Positions 1-8,556 of a DNA stretch of 64,000 bases are shown one piece after another. The DNA is from Evansella clarkii. GTDB taxonomy: Bacteria; Bacillota; Bacilli; Bacillales; Salisediminibacteriaceae. The notes beneath the pieces are model-generated. The model did not search any database. It was not told the DNA's origin and saw only the letters and a list, made by a program, of their open reading frames with translations. Location of the stretch: positions 2,782,670 through 2,846,669 of the forward strand of contig NZ_KV917376.1 of the NCBI RefSeq assembly GCF_002019695.1, read 5' to 3'. A program made the position numbers and the translations under genes. Position 1 is the stretch's first letter. Each line of letters begins with the position of its first letter.

Positions 1-1
1 T

Positions 2-940
2 GCCCTCCTCCGGGTAAAAGCTGATGCTCTTGGGATTCATGCGGAAGATTTTTTAAGCGACAGAGTTGTCCAGTACGACAGAATGTACGCCGGGTACAGA
101 GAGATATACCTCCCATCCCGTATGCTGGACCGTATTTATGAAAAAAAAACTATCAAGGTGGAAGAAGCAGGGGTCGAAGGATGTTTTCCTAACCAGTTTT
201 TTATTCTGAAGGACGAGATCAATCCTTCTAAATCAGCTTTGTCTTCAGTCAGTAAAAATGGGAAGATGCTTAACCTATTTCTGGCACACGACGACACCAT
301 CTGGGGCATCAGGCCGAGAAACGTCCAGCAGAAGATGGCTGTGGAACTTCTTAACAGAGATGACGTACCGCTTGTAACCCTGGCAGGAAAAGCTGGAACG
401 GGGAAGACCCTGCTGTCACTGGCTGCCGCTTTATATCAGACGGAAGACCTGCAGAAATACAAAAAGATTCTTGTGGCAAAACCTGTAGTTCCGGTTGGAA
501 AAGACATAGGTTTTCTTCCAGGTGAAAAAGAGGAGAAACTCCGTCCCTGGATGCAGCCTGTATATGATAATCTGGAGTATTTATTTAATACGAAAAAGCC
601 GGGAGAGCTGGAACAGATTCTCGCAGGGATGGGGTCGATTCAGGTAGAAGCACTCACTTATATCAGGGGGAGGAGTATACCTGACCAGTTTATTATTATC
701 GATGAAGCGCAGAACCTGACAAAGCATGAGGTCAAAACGATCCTTACGAGAGTAGGGGAAAGAAGCAAAATAGTGTTAATGGGCGATCCTAAACAAATTG
801 ACCACCCTTATCTGGACGAATATACAAATGGTCTTACCTACGTAGCGGAACGCCTGAAACATCTAGCCGAAACAGGGCATATCAAACTGGAAAAAGGGGA
901 ACGTTCCGGACTTGCCCAGATGGCGGCTGACCTGCTGTAA
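2..940 (+). CDS. ylaK: PhoH-family PIN/ATPase protein YlaK, 3' part
   Basis: Only the last 312 codons are present; the reading frame is open to the left edge, so the 5' end lies outside the window. What remains is the end of an N-terminal PIN-like (nuclease fold) part followed by a PhoH ATPase domain, with Walker A GKAGTGKT near visible residue 129 and Walker B IIIDEAQN near residue 232. B. subtilis YlaK is about 440 residues, so roughly 130 are missing. PhoH2-type proteins of this architecture are RNA helicase/RNase proteins in some bacteria; the cellular role of YlaK is not settled. It is followed by ylaL, glsA and ylaN as in B. subtilis, which supports the assignment. Confidence 0.9.
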   Translation, partial: ALLRVKADALGIHAEDFLSDRVVQYDRMYAGYREIYLPSRMLDRIYEKKTIKVEEAGVEGCFPNQFFILKDEINPSKSALSSVSKNGKMLNLFLAHDDTIWGIRPRNVQQKMAVELLNRDDVPLVTLAGKAGTGKTLLSLAAALYQTEDLQKYKKILVAKPVVPVGKDIGFLPGEKEEKLRPWMQPVYDNLEYLFNTKKPGELEQILAGMGSIQVEALTYIRGRSIPDQFIIIDEAQNLTKHEVKTILTRVGERSKIVLMGDPKQIDHPYLDEYTNGLTYVAERLKHLAETGHIKLEKGERSGLAQMAADLL

Positions 941-947
941 GATAAAG

Positions 948-980
948 AAACCTCCTGCAGTGTGCTGACAGGAGGTTTAA
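948..980. terminator. Bidirectional rho-independent terminator
   Basis: Inverted repeat AAACCTCCTG (948-957) and CAGGAGGTTT (969-978) with an 11-nt loop. It lies between the convergent ylaK and ylaL stops and has A/T runs on both sides, so it can serve both genes. Confidence 0.8.
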
Positions 981-1012
981 TGTTTACAGACAGTCAAACA
1001 AGGAAAAATAAA

Positions 1013-1504
1013 TTAAACGATTACAATTTTGTTAATATGCGTAACCGGGTTGTCTTTATTTGAGCCATCCCCGTAATAAAAGTGTACAGGTCCATTTCCT
1101 TTAAGAGGTTTACCTTCTTCTGAAAAACCAATGATTGCTTCATTAGCTTCCTGCAGGGTACAACCAAAATCTTCCCCTTCACTGCGTTCGAAAACCACCG
1201 TTTGAGCATCAGATGAAGGTGAGGCATTTTTCAGAAATGGAGCAAAGGGAACGCCGAAAGACTTTTCCGTAAGATCCTTTCTGCTTACTTTTACATTATT
1301 ACCCTTAGGCAGAGCGTCAGCGCCCTGGCTGCGGTGAAGATTCCATGCTTCCGCCATATTTTTCTCTTCTCTTTCCTGATGGTTTAAGTATTCCTGGGAA
1401 AAATACGTCTTAAGATCAACTTTTCTTTCGTCAAAAATCCAGACACCTGGATCAATAGTAATAGTATGTTTTACATTACCTGAAATAGTGAGAATACTGG
1501 ACAA
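1013..1504 (-). CDS. ylaL: YlaL-like conserved hypothetical protein
   Basis: 163 residues, on the minus strand between ylaK and glsA, which is where B. subtilis has ylaL in the same orientation. The N-terminus contains DPGVWIFDERKVDL, a motif I associate with the YlaL family; the remainder is soluble and charged with no membrane segment or signal peptide. Database entries sometimes call the family a peptidyl-prolyl isomerase, but I see no catalytic motif to support that. The upstream AAAGGAGAG motif places the start at 1504. Assignment rests mainly on position and general resemblance; function unknown. Confidence 0.65.
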   Translation of the reverse strand: MSSILTISGNVKHTITIDPGVWIFDERKVDLKTYFSQEYLNHQEREEKNMAEAWNLHRSQGADALPKGNNVKVSRKDLTEKSFGVPFAPFLKNASPSSDAQTVVFERSEGEDFGCTLQEANEAIIGFSEEGKPLKGNGPVHFYYGDGSNKDNPVTHINKIVIV

Positions 1505-1593
1505 AAAACAACTCTCCTTTCTTTACAATTTACAGTATAGAGTCTGCAGCACAATTTGTCACGGACCAGCAGCTTTACTAAGGAGGCACTACT

Positions 1594-2520
1594 ATGATTT
1601 GCAATGATCGGGAAACACTTCGAGTAATGGTTGAAGAAGCAAACAAATTAACGAAGCATGGTAAAGTGGCTGATTATATTCCCGCTTTAAAAACAGCAGA
1701 CAGAGACGCACTTTCCATTGCCGTTTATGAAGAAGGAACCTGTGCAAGCGCAGGAGACATTCAGGAAAAATTTACACTGCAGAGTATATCGAAAGTCCTT
1801 TCACTGGCACTTGCTCTTATGGACAACGGCGAGGAAGAAGTTTTTTCCAGAGTTGGCATGGAACCAACGGGGGACCCATTTAATTCGATCATCAAGCTGG
1901 AAACCCATTCCCCTTCCAAGCCTCTTAACCCGATGATTAATGCCGGGGCTCTTTCTGTTACATCGATGATTCACGGCGGGAGTGTAGAAGAAAGGCTGGG
2001 AAGGCTGCTCACCTTTATTCATGAGCTTACAGGAAATCCATCGATCAGTTACAATGAGAAAGTTGCCAAATCAGAATATGATACAGCAAACTTAAACAGA
2101 GCACTCGTATATTTTATGAAGCAGCATGGTGTAATTAATGAAAACTCTGAGACACTTCTTGAGTTGTATACGAAACAATGTGCGATAGAAGTAAACTGCG
2201 AGGATCTAGCCAAGATTGGTTATGTCATAGCCAACGAAGGTCTGCATGCAGAATCTCAGCGCCCTGTCATTCCTCTTCACATTGCCCGGATTTTAAAAAC
2301 TTTTATGGTTACCTGCGGCATGTATAATGCTTCCGGTGAGTTTGCTATACGTGTTGGCATACCGGCGAAAAGCGGGGTTTCAGGAGGGATAATGGCTTCG
2401 GTGCCACATCGGGTCGGGATAGGCATATATGGCCCGGCACTGGATGAGAAAGGAAATAGTGTTGCAGGCATGCATCTTCTTGAAGTATTGTCTCAAAGAT
2501 ATGACCTGAGCATTTTTTAG
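1594..2520 (+). CDS. glsA: Glutaminase
   Basis: 308 residues, the usual length for the serine-dependent beta-lactamase-fold glutaminases, which hydrolyse L-glutamine to glutamate and ammonia in the cytosol. The catalytic S-x-x-K pair is S64-I-S-K67, followed by conserved stretches PSKPLNPMINAGA (about 108-120) and a C-terminal SGVSGGIMA segment. The start is supported by AAGGAGGC eight bases upstream. It is the YlaM/GlsA2 counterpart by position (ylaL-glsA-ylaN). A separate transcription unit is likely, because 200 bp separate it from ylaN and ylaL is divergent. Confidence 0.95.
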   Translation: MICNDRETLRVMVEEANKLTKHGKVADYIPALKTADRDALSIAVYEEGTCASAGDIQEKFTLQSISKVLSLALALMDNGEEEVFSRVGMEPTGDPFNSIIKLETHSPSKPLNPMINAGALSVTSMIHGGSVEERLGRLLTFIHELTGNPSISYNEKVAKSEYDTANLNRALVYFMKQHGVINENSETLLELYTKQCAIEVNCEDLAKIGYVIANEGLHAESQRPVIPLHIARILKTFMVTCGMYNASGEFAIRVGIPAKSGVSGGIMASVPHRVGIGIYGPALDEKGNSVAGMHLLEVLSQRYDLSIF

Positions 2521-2721
2521 TCATTACTGGCTAAACGATGCTGTATTCAGCAGACCCTCAATACAGAAAACCATCCTCAATACTCTTCTGGAACAGACTT
2601 TTAAAAACTTTGTCGATTTTAAAACTATGTTTGTTTATTACCATCTATTGCTTTTTTACCGTGAAAAAGCTAATATAAGATAATAGGAGAAGTTTTTACA
2701 CATTGAGGAGGAGGGATTCCT

Positions 2722-3009
2722 TTGTCAGTTGAAACCCTACCCGGACAGAGTGAAAAAGCATATGCTCTTCTTAAGGAAGACGCTCAGAAGATCCTAAAAC
2801 TTATTGAAGTGCAGATGGAAAACTTAACTATGCCGCAATGTCCTCTTTATGAGGAAGTTTTAGATACACAAATGTTCGGTTTATCAAGAGAAATAGATTT
2901 TGCAATTCGTCTGCAGCTCATTCAGGAAGAAGAAGGGAAAAAAATTCTGGATGGTCTGGAGAAAAAGCTGACTGCTCTGCATGAAGCTAGTACAGGAAGA
3001 AAACGTTAA
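2722..3009 (+). CDS. ylaN: YlaN family protein (Fur-associated iron homeostasis)
   Basis: 95 residues, TTG start preceded by GAGGAGGAGGG. Small helical acidic protein matching YlaN of B. subtilis in size and position; contains the family stretch [33 protein letters not shown] in its middle (split here only by reference). YlaN is reported to bind iron and to antagonise Fur in Gram-positive bacteria, and is needed for growth under iron limitation. In B. subtilis ftsW follows directly; here a terminator and then pyc follow instead. Confidence 0.9.
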   Translation: MSVETLPGQSEKAYALLKEDAQKILKLIEVQMENLTMPQCPLYEEVLDTQMFGLSREIDFAIRLQLIQEEEGKKILDGLEKKLTALHEASTGRKR

Positions 3010-3023
3010 TAATTTTTAATACG

Positions 3024-3058
3024 AAAACCAGCTGCCGATGAGGCAGCTGGTTTTTTTT
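3024..3058 (+). terminator. Rho-independent terminator after ylaN
   Basis: Thirteen-bp perfect stem AAAACCAGCTGCC (3024-3036) / GGCAGCTGGTTTT (3042-3054), 5-nt loop, T run to 3058. Confidence 0.9.
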
Positions 3059-3267
3059 CGCCAGTTCAGTGAAGGCAGCCGGGGACAGGCTGCAGCATAT
3101 TTTCATTTTGTCGAAATAAAGACTATTTTAATACATTTATACATATTTGTTTTTGCTAATACGTGAAATCGTCTCTCGTAGATGGTATGATAAGCATAAG
3201 TTTTCAAAAAAATAGAATAACTTATTAGTTTTTACAGTCTGGTGTTTTATCGGCCGAAGGAGGAAAT

Positions 3268-6200
3268 GTGAAAATGATACGTTTAGAAAAAATCAATAAA
3301 GTATTAGTTGCTAACCGGGGAGAAATTGCGATCAGAATCTTTCGGGCATGTACAGAATTAAATATCCGTACAGTAGCTGTCTATTCAAAAGAAGACAACG
3401 GCGCCTACCATCGTTATAAAGCTGACGAAGCTTATCTTGTTGGCGAGGGAAAAAAGCCGATTGATGCATACTTGGATATTGAAGGCATAATTAAAATTGC
3501 GAAGCGTAACGGAGTAGACGCGATTCATCCTGGATATGGATTTCTTTCAGAGAATATTGAATTCGCAAGAAGGTGTAAAGAAGAAGGGATTATTTTCATC
3601 GGCCCTGACACAGAGCACTTACGAATGTTCGGGGACAAAGTAGAAGCTAGAAAAACAGCAGTAGCCGCTGATATTCCTGTAATCCCAGGAAGCGATGGTC
3701 CAGTTTCTTCATTAGATGAGGTGAAGAAATTTACTAATGAGCATGGTTTCCCGATTATTATTAAAGCAGCGCTGGGGGGCGGAGGACGAGGAATGCGAAT
3801 CGTTCGCTCTGCAGACGAGCTGAGTGAAGCATTTGACCGTGCCCGTTCAGAAGCAAAAGCTTCCTTTGGAAATGAAGTTGTATATGTAGAGAAATTTGTA
3901 GAAAATCCTAAGCATATCGAAGTGCAGATTCTCGGTGACCACCATGGAAACCTTGTTCATCTCTATGAAAGAGACTGTTCCGTTCAGCGGCGCCACCAGA
4001 AAGTTGTGGAAATTGCCCCTAGTGTTTCCTTAACAGAAAAAGCAAGGGAAGATATTTGTAACGCTGCTGTTAAGTTAATGAAAAACATCGATTATATTAA
4101 CGCAGGAACAGTAGAATTCCTCGTAACAGACGATGAGAAGTTCTATTTCATTGAAGTTAATCCGAGAGTACAGGTAGAACATACAATTACTGAGATGATT
4201 ACTGGAATTGATATTGTTCAGACACAAATACTGATAGCAGATGGAAAAGAATTACATAGTGACGAAATTGGAATACCATATCAGGAAGACGTAACCGTAC
4301 ACGGATACGCTATCCAATCCAGGGTTACAACTGAGGATCCGCAAAATCAGTTCCTTCCTGATACAGGGAAAATTATGGCATACAGAAGCGGGGGAGGATT
4401 TGGTGTCCGGCTGGACGCAGGAAACGGGTTCCAGGGAGCCGTAATTTCACCTCACTACGACTCCTTGCTCGTGAAGGTTTCCACATGGGCTCTGTCCTTT
4501 GATAAAGCAGCCCACAAAATGCTGAGGAATCTCAGAGAATTCCGTATCAGAGGAATAAAAACAAACATCGCATTTCTTGAAAACGTAGTTCAGCACCCTA
4601 AGTTTCTTAACGGAGAGTATAATACGTCTTTTATTGATAAAACACCTGAGCTCTTCGTTTTTCCAAAAAGGAAAGACAGAGGAACAAAAATGCTCTCTTT
4701 TATTGCTAATACAACAGTTAACGGTTATCCGGGAATCGGTATTAAGAAAAAGCCAGTGTTTGAACAGCGGAGAGTTCCTCAAGTGGATTACTTTCAGGAA
4801 ATGCCGGCAGGAACTAAGCAGATTCTTGATCAGCGCGGTGCCGAAGGACTTGCAGCCTGGGTGAAAGAACAGAAAGAAGTGCTTCTTACAGATACTACTT
4901 TCCGGGATGCTCATCAGTCGCTTCTCGCCACCCGTGTGCGTACTACAGACCTGACAGAAATTGCTGAACCGACTGCAAGGCTTCTTCCGGATTTGTTCTC
5001 CATGGAAATGTGGGGCGGGGCAACATTTGATGTTTCCATGCGTTTCCTCCACGAAAATCCATGGGACAGACTTATTCAGCTAAGGGAGAAAGCTCCTAAT
5101 GTATTATTCCAGATGCTTCTCCGCGCTTCAAATGCGGTTGGCTATAAGAATTACCCTGACAATTTAATTGAAGAGTTTGTTGAAAAGTCTGCCGAGGGCG
5201 GTATTGATGTTTTCCGGGTATTTGACAGCCTTAACTGGGTAAAAGGAATGGTTCCGGCCATTGAAGCAGTCAGAAAATCAGGAAAAATAGCTGAAGCGAG
5301 CATTTGTTACACAGGAGATATTCTTGACAGCAGCAGAGATAAATATGACCTGAATTACTATTTAAAAATGGCCAAAGAGCTTGAAGGAGCTGGAGCTCAT
5401 ATACTAGGTATTAAAGATATGGCAGGGCTGTTAAAACCACAGGCAGCGTATGAGCTTATTTCTGCTTTAAAAGAGACGGTAAATATCCCTATCCATTTGC
5501 ATACTCATGACACGAGCGGCAACGGGATATATACCTATGCCCGTGCAGTGGATGCAGGAGTGGATATTCTTGATACTGCTATCAGCTCCATGTCAGGGCT
5601 CACAAGCCAGCCAAGCATGAATTCTCTCTACCATGCATTAAAGGGGCATGAGCGCCAGCCGAAACTGGATATTGCCAAAACAGAACAGCTTAACAGCTAC
5701 TGGGAAGACACGAGAAAATATTACCAGGATTTCGAAAGTGGTATGAATGCTCCACATTCTGAAATTTATTTCCATGAGATGCCTGGAGGACAATACAGTA
5801 ACCTGCAGCAGCAGGCGAAAGCGGTAGGGCTTGGAGACCGGTGGGATGAAGTAAAATCTATGTACCAGAAGGTTAATCATTTGTTTGGCGATATCGTGAA
5901 AGTTACCCCATCTTCAAAAGTAGTGGGTGATATGGCACTCTTCATGGTGCAGAATGATCTTAATGAAGAAACAGTTTATGAAAAAGGAAGAAGCCTTGAT
6001 TTTCCTGATTCAGTTATTGAATTCTTCCAGGGGTATATTGGCCAGCCGTATAAAGGCTTTCCTAAAGAGCTGCAACAAATTGTACTTAAAGGGAGAGAAG
6101 CGATTACTGACAGGCCGGGGGAGCATTTAGAACCAGTTAACTTTGACCAGATCAGGGAAGAGCTTTATCATAAACTTGGCCGTCAGGTAACAAGCCATGA

Positions 6201-6720
6201 CCTGATTTCCTATGCCCTGTATCCTAAAGTCTATCTTGATAATGAACAATTTACAGAACAGTTTGGCGATGTATCTGTGCTTGATACACCAACTTTCTTT
6301 TACGGACTCCGTCTCGGGGAAGAAGTCAATATTGAGATAGAGCAGGGGAAAACATTGATTGTTAAGCTTGTTTCTGTCGGGGAGCCTCAGAAAGACGGAA
6401 CGAGAGTAATTTACTTCGAACTTAATGGACAGCAGAGGGAAATAGTCGTTAAAGATGAAAATGTAGAATCACTCGTAGCGCAGAAAGTGAAAGCGGATAA
6501 AAACAATCCGAAACATATTGGAGCTACAATGCCTGGTACAGTAGTAAAAACACTTGCTGAAAAAGGCGACAAAGTGAAAAAAGGCGATCATCTCATCATT
6601 ACAGAGTCTATGAAAATGGAAACAACAGTCCAGGCTGCGGAAGACGGGACAATAAAACAGCTTTACGTGTCAAACGGCGAGGCAATCCAGGCAGGAGACC
6701 TGCTTGTGGAATTTGAATAA
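3268..6720 (+). CDS. pyc: Pyruvate carboxylase
   Basis: 1150 residues, the normal length for a single-chain pyruvate carboxylase, which makes oxaloacetate from pyruvate, bicarbonate and ATP to refill the TCA cycle. Domains in order: biotin carboxylase (about 1-450, with ATP-grasp glycine loop GGGGRGMR and HQKVVEIAPS), carboxyltransferase (about 530-830, starting LLTDTTFRDAHQSL with metal-binding HLHTHDT), and a C-terminal biotinyl domain with ESMKMET, biotinylated lysine K1116. AAGGAGG lies 4 nt before GTG 3268 and 10 nt before ATG 3274, so the true start could be two codons downstream. Monocistronic, with its own terminator. Confidence 0.97.
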   Translation: MKMIRLEKINKVLVANRGEIAIRIFRACTELNIRTVAVYSKEDNGAYHRYKADEAYLVGEGKKPIDAYLDIEGIIKIAKRNGVDAIHPGYGFLSENIEFARRCKEEGIIFIGPDTEHLRMFGDKVEARKTAVAADIPVIPGSDGPVSSLDEVKKFTNEHGFPIIIKAALGGGGRGMRIVRSADELSEAFDRARSEAKASFGNEVVYVEKFVENPKHIEVQILGDHHGNLVHLYERDCSVQRRHQKVVEIAPSVSLTEKAREDICNAAVKLMKNIDYINAGTVEFLVTDDEKFYFIEVNPRVQVEHTITEMITGIDIVQTQILIADGKELHSDEIGIPYQEDVTVHGYAIQSRVTTEDPQNQFLPDTGKIMAYRSGGGFGVRLDAGNGFQGAVISPHYDSLLVKVSTWALSFDKAAHKMLRNLREFRIRGIKTNIAFLENVVQHPKFLNGEYNTSFIDKTPELFVFPKRKDRGTKMLSFIANTTVNGYPGIGIKKKPVFEQRRVPQVDYFQEMPAGTKQILDQRGAEGLAAWVKEQKEVLLTDTTFRDAHQSLLATRVRTTDLTEIAEPTARLLPDLFSMEMWGGATFDVSMRFLHENPWDRLIQLREKAPNVLFQMLLRASNAVGYKNYPDNLIEEFVEKSAEGGIDVFRVFDSLNWVKGMVPAIEAVRKSGKIAEASICYTGDILDSSRDKYDLNYYLKMAKELEGAGAHILGIKDMAGLLKPQAAYELISALKETVNIPIHLHTHDTSGNGIYTYARAVDAGVDILDTAISSMSGLTSQPSMNSLYHALKGHERQPKLDIAKTEQLNSYWEDTRKYYQDFESGMNAPHSEIYFHEMPGGQYSNLQQQAKAVGLGDRWDEVKSMYQKVNHLFGDIVKVTPSSKVVGDMALFMVQNDLNEETVYEKGRSLDFPDSVIEFFQGYIGQPYKGFPKELQQIVLKGREAITDRPGEHLEPVNFDQIREELYHKLGRQVTSHDLISYALYPKVYLDNEQFTEQFGDVSVLDTPTFFYGLRLGEEVNIEIEQGKTLIVKLVSVGEPQKDGTRVIYFELNGQQREIVVKDENVESLVAQKVKADKNNPKHIGATMPGTVVKTLAEKGDKVKKGDHLIITESMKMETTVQAAEDGTIKQLYVSNGEAIQAGDLLVEFE

Positions 6721-6728
6721 AATGTAAT

Positions 6729-6758
6729 GGAGTGGAAGTAGCTGCTTCCACTCCTTTT
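6729..6758 (+). terminator. Rho-independent terminator after pyc
   Basis: Ten-bp perfect stem GGAGTGGAAG (6729-6738) / CTTCCACTCC (6745-6754), 6-nt loop, then TTTT. Confidence 0.85.
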
Positions 6759-6785
6759 AATGTTTGTGCTGTCTGCCTGTTGCAT

Positions 6786-6848
6786 GTATATTGGCGGATC
6801 GCCAATATACATAGGGATTTCGCCAATATGATTTGATTTTCGCCAATA
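6786..6848. repeat. CGCCAATA intergenic repeat array, left part
   Basis: The octamer CGCCAATA occurs at 6800, 6821 and 6841, i.e. every 20-21 bp. The first copy forms a perfect 11-bp hairpin with an upstream inverted copy (GTATATTGGCG 6786-6796, CGCCAATATAC 6800-6810). The same octamer resumes to the right of the insertion sequence. Confidence 0.75.
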
Positions 6849-7033
6849 AACGTCGGCATTCCGGTTTGGCCCCTTCAATTTAGACACCTACTGCTCACTT
6901 TTAGGTAGTCACTTCTTCACCTTTCGAAGGATAGTTGATTGCGCGCAAGCATCAAGCCAACACCGCTTGACCCTTACGCTTAATCAACTGCTGGGTAGTT
7001 AGGTGAAGAAGAGGAAAATCACTCCCCTTGGTT

Positions 7034-7942
7034 CTATAAGTTAATTATTTGTGGACAGTTTCCTTTGCTATATAATTTATAGAACTTTGCCGGCGATAAA
7101 TATTTTAGGCTTCCATGGTAGCGCCGGTTATTATAAAAATCCATATACTCATCAATCCTGTAATAGGCTTCTTCGAAGCATTCAAAACGGTAACGTTGGT
7201 AACACTCCCTTTCGATGACGCTATGGAACGATTCAATATAGGCGTTTAAATCCGGTGATTTGCTTGGTATGCGTTCATGATATAGGTGTTGATGCTCACA
7301 AAATCTGCCAAAATGTTCACTGACAAATTGTGGGCCGTTATCTGTACGAATAATCAACTTCGAAGAAGTCTCACTTTCATAGTGAATACCGCGTCTCAAT
7401 AACGCCCCTTGAAGCATTTTCGTAATGTTTGTTGCTTTACATTCTGGACCGCGATAGTATCCAACGATACACCGGTCATATACATCAATAGCACTAGCTA
7501 GAAAAACGAATCGTCCACTACCTTCAATCGAGCCATACTTTATATCCACTTGCCAAAGCTGGTTAGAAGCTGTTATCGTGTGCTGCTTCGCCAACCTTCG
7601 AGGATACTTAGATTTTCTTCGCTGAGGTAACAGAATATTTAACTTTTCACAGAGGCGATAGACCTTTTTAGGGTTTATTACCAACTTATGTTGGTCTTTA
7701 AGGTAGTTGGTGAGTTTTCGGTATCCGTAGATACCTTCCTCACCCTCTACAGCTTCCATTAGGAATTCTTCAATCTGCTCATCAGATATTTTTATACCAG
7801 TCTGAGCCAAGGAAAATCCTGGTACTGGCCGGCCCTGGAAGGACTCTTCTGTGACCTGTTTATTTTTTTGATGGTAATAATACAACGAACGTTCCACGTT
7901 TAATGCTCTTGTAGTTCTAGTTACTGGAAAACCGTCTTTCAC
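7034..7942 (-). CDS. IS3-family transposase OrfB (DDE integrase)
   Basis: 302 residues, with an HTH_21-like N-terminal part (IYGYRKLTNYL around 71-81) and an integrase core. The catalytic triad is visible as D133 (QVDIKYG), D201 (RTDNGPQF) and E237 (AYIESFH), with DD35E spacing. The listed start is the first ATG, but the protein is probably made as an OrfAB fusion by -1 frameshifting from orfA: the orfB frame is open back to the A9 run at the end of orfA. OrfB or OrfAB carries out strand transfer of the element. No internal stop is seen. Confidence 0.92.
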   Translation of the reverse strand: MKDGFPVTRTTRALNVERSLYYYHQKNKQVTEESFQGRPVPGFSLAQTGIKISDEQIEEFLMEAVEGEEGIYGYRKLTNYLKDQHKLVINPKKVYRLCEKLNILLPQRRKSKYPRRLAKQHTITASNQLWQVDIKYGSIEGSGRFVFLASAIDVYDRCIVGYYRGPECKATNITKMLQGALLRRGIHYESETSSKLIIRTDNGPQFVSEHFGRFCEHQHLYHERIPSKSPDLNAYIESFHSVIERECYQRYRFECFEEAYYRIDEYMDFYNNRRYHGSLKYLSPAKFYKLYSKGNCPQIINL

Positions 7943-7971
7943 CCACTCCTCGATTTCTTTTAGCAGGAGGA

Positions 7972-8280
7972 TTAGAGGAACTCGTTTTTTTTTATAACAT
8001 TCTTGAGCATGGCAACTTCCAACTCTTTTTCGCCTAATAGAAGCATCGCCTGCTCATATTTCTTTTGAAGTTCCTCCTTTGTGGGGTTATCGGATAAACC
8101 CGTTGATCCTTCGGTTTCCATCACGTCACGAACTTCATCTTCGTAAAGTTTGAACCAATTCCTAAGAGTTTCTCTGGATATTCCAGCCTTTCTGGCGATA
8201 GAGGTATAATTCCCAGTCTCCAAGGCCATGCGAACGTATTTCTTTTTTACATCTTCAATAACATCAATTCTCTTAGCCAT
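7972..8280 (-). CDS. IS3-family OrfA (helix-turn-helix)
   Basis: 102 residues with an N-terminal helix-turn-helix (SIARKAGISRETLRNWFKLYE, about 27-47) and a C-terminal leucine-rich coiled coil (KKYEQAMLLLGEKELEVAMLK region), typical of IS3 OrfA, which binds the terminal repeats. Its last codons contain nine consecutive A (T run 7985-7993 on the plus strand) before C. Slipping back one base there leads directly into the orfB frame. GGGAGAAAGT upstream of the ATG is the likely ribosome site. Confidence 0.88.
   Translation of the reverse strand: MAKRIDVIEDVKKKYVRMALETGNYTSIARKAGISRETLRNWFKLYEDEVRDVMETEGSTGLSDNPTKEELQKKYEQAMLLLGEKELEVAMLKNVIKKNEFL
7985..7993 (-). promoter_or_regulatory. Likely -1 frameshift slippery site
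   Basis: A run of nine A on the minus strand, seven codons before the orfA stop at 7972. Reading one base back gives an open frame through to the orfB start region and on into OrfB, as in other IS3 elements that use an A-rich slippery sequence. Confidence 0.6.
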
Positions 8281-8379
8281 TCTGTACTTTCTCCCTTTTT
8301 TAAATCATTTTTGCCATCATCTAGGTGTTTTCATAACCTGTATATGGTGTCTAAATGATTAAGGGGGCTTAAAAGATTC

Positions 8380-8407
8380 CGCCAATAAAAACTTTTTTCC
8401 GCCAATA
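8380..8407. repeat. CGCCAATA intergenic repeat array, right part
   Basis: Two copies of CGCCAATA at 8380 and 8400 with the same 20-bp period as the copies at 6800-6848. Together they suggest one array split by the insertion sequence. Confidence 0.7.
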
Positions 8408-8441
8408 ACTTAACCTTTCTCTCGCCTGGTTTTCGACAAGC

Positions 8442-8480
8442 GCTTATCATTTGAATAAGCTTCAACTTTTTCGTTATACT
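8442..8480 (+). promoter_or_regulatory. dps promoter with PerR-like operator
   Basis: Candidate SigA promoter -35 TTGAAT (8451-8456), 18-bp spacer, -10 TATACT (8475-8480). The -35 lies inside an inverted repeat GCTTAT (8442-8447) / ATAAGC (8455-8460). The 15-mer TTATCATTTGAATAA (8444-8458) matches 10 of 14 defined positions of the PerR box. Dps/MrgA genes are classical PerR targets, so repression relieved by peroxide is likely but unproven. Confidence 0.55.
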
Positions 8481-8556
8481 TATGGAAAGGTTGTTTTCCG
8501 ACATCCTTTTTGGGGAATAAAAATTACTGACAAAACAAATTGGGAGTTGATTGAAA

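Larger units (their letters stand above)
6869..8368 (-). mobile_element. IS3-family insertion sequence, about 1.5 kb
   Basis: Contains overlapping-frame orfA (7972-8280) and orfB (7034-7942) on the minus strand. Imperfect terminal inverted repeats: left GCCCCTTCAATTTAGACACC (6869-6888); the right end, read on the minus strand from 8368, begins GCCCCCTTAATCATTTAGAC and ends in ACC. Both end in ATTTAGACACC. The ends are set from this match. I could not find a clear 3-5 bp target duplication, so boundaries may be off by a few bases. Both genes look intact, so the element may be active. It sits inside the CGCCAATA repeat array between pyc and dps. Confidence 0.85.

Noticed and set aside
3153-3191. 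Promoter for pyc built from TTGCTA and TATGAT
   Set aside because: Spacing of 27 bp is too long for SigA and no better pair was found.
4447-5052. 201-codon minus-strand frame inside pyc
   Set aside because: Shadow of the pyc coding frame, with no family resemblance and no ribosome site.
6869-8368. Target-site duplication of the insertion sequence
   Set aside because: The bases next to both proposed ends do not match over 3-5 bp, so none is claimed.
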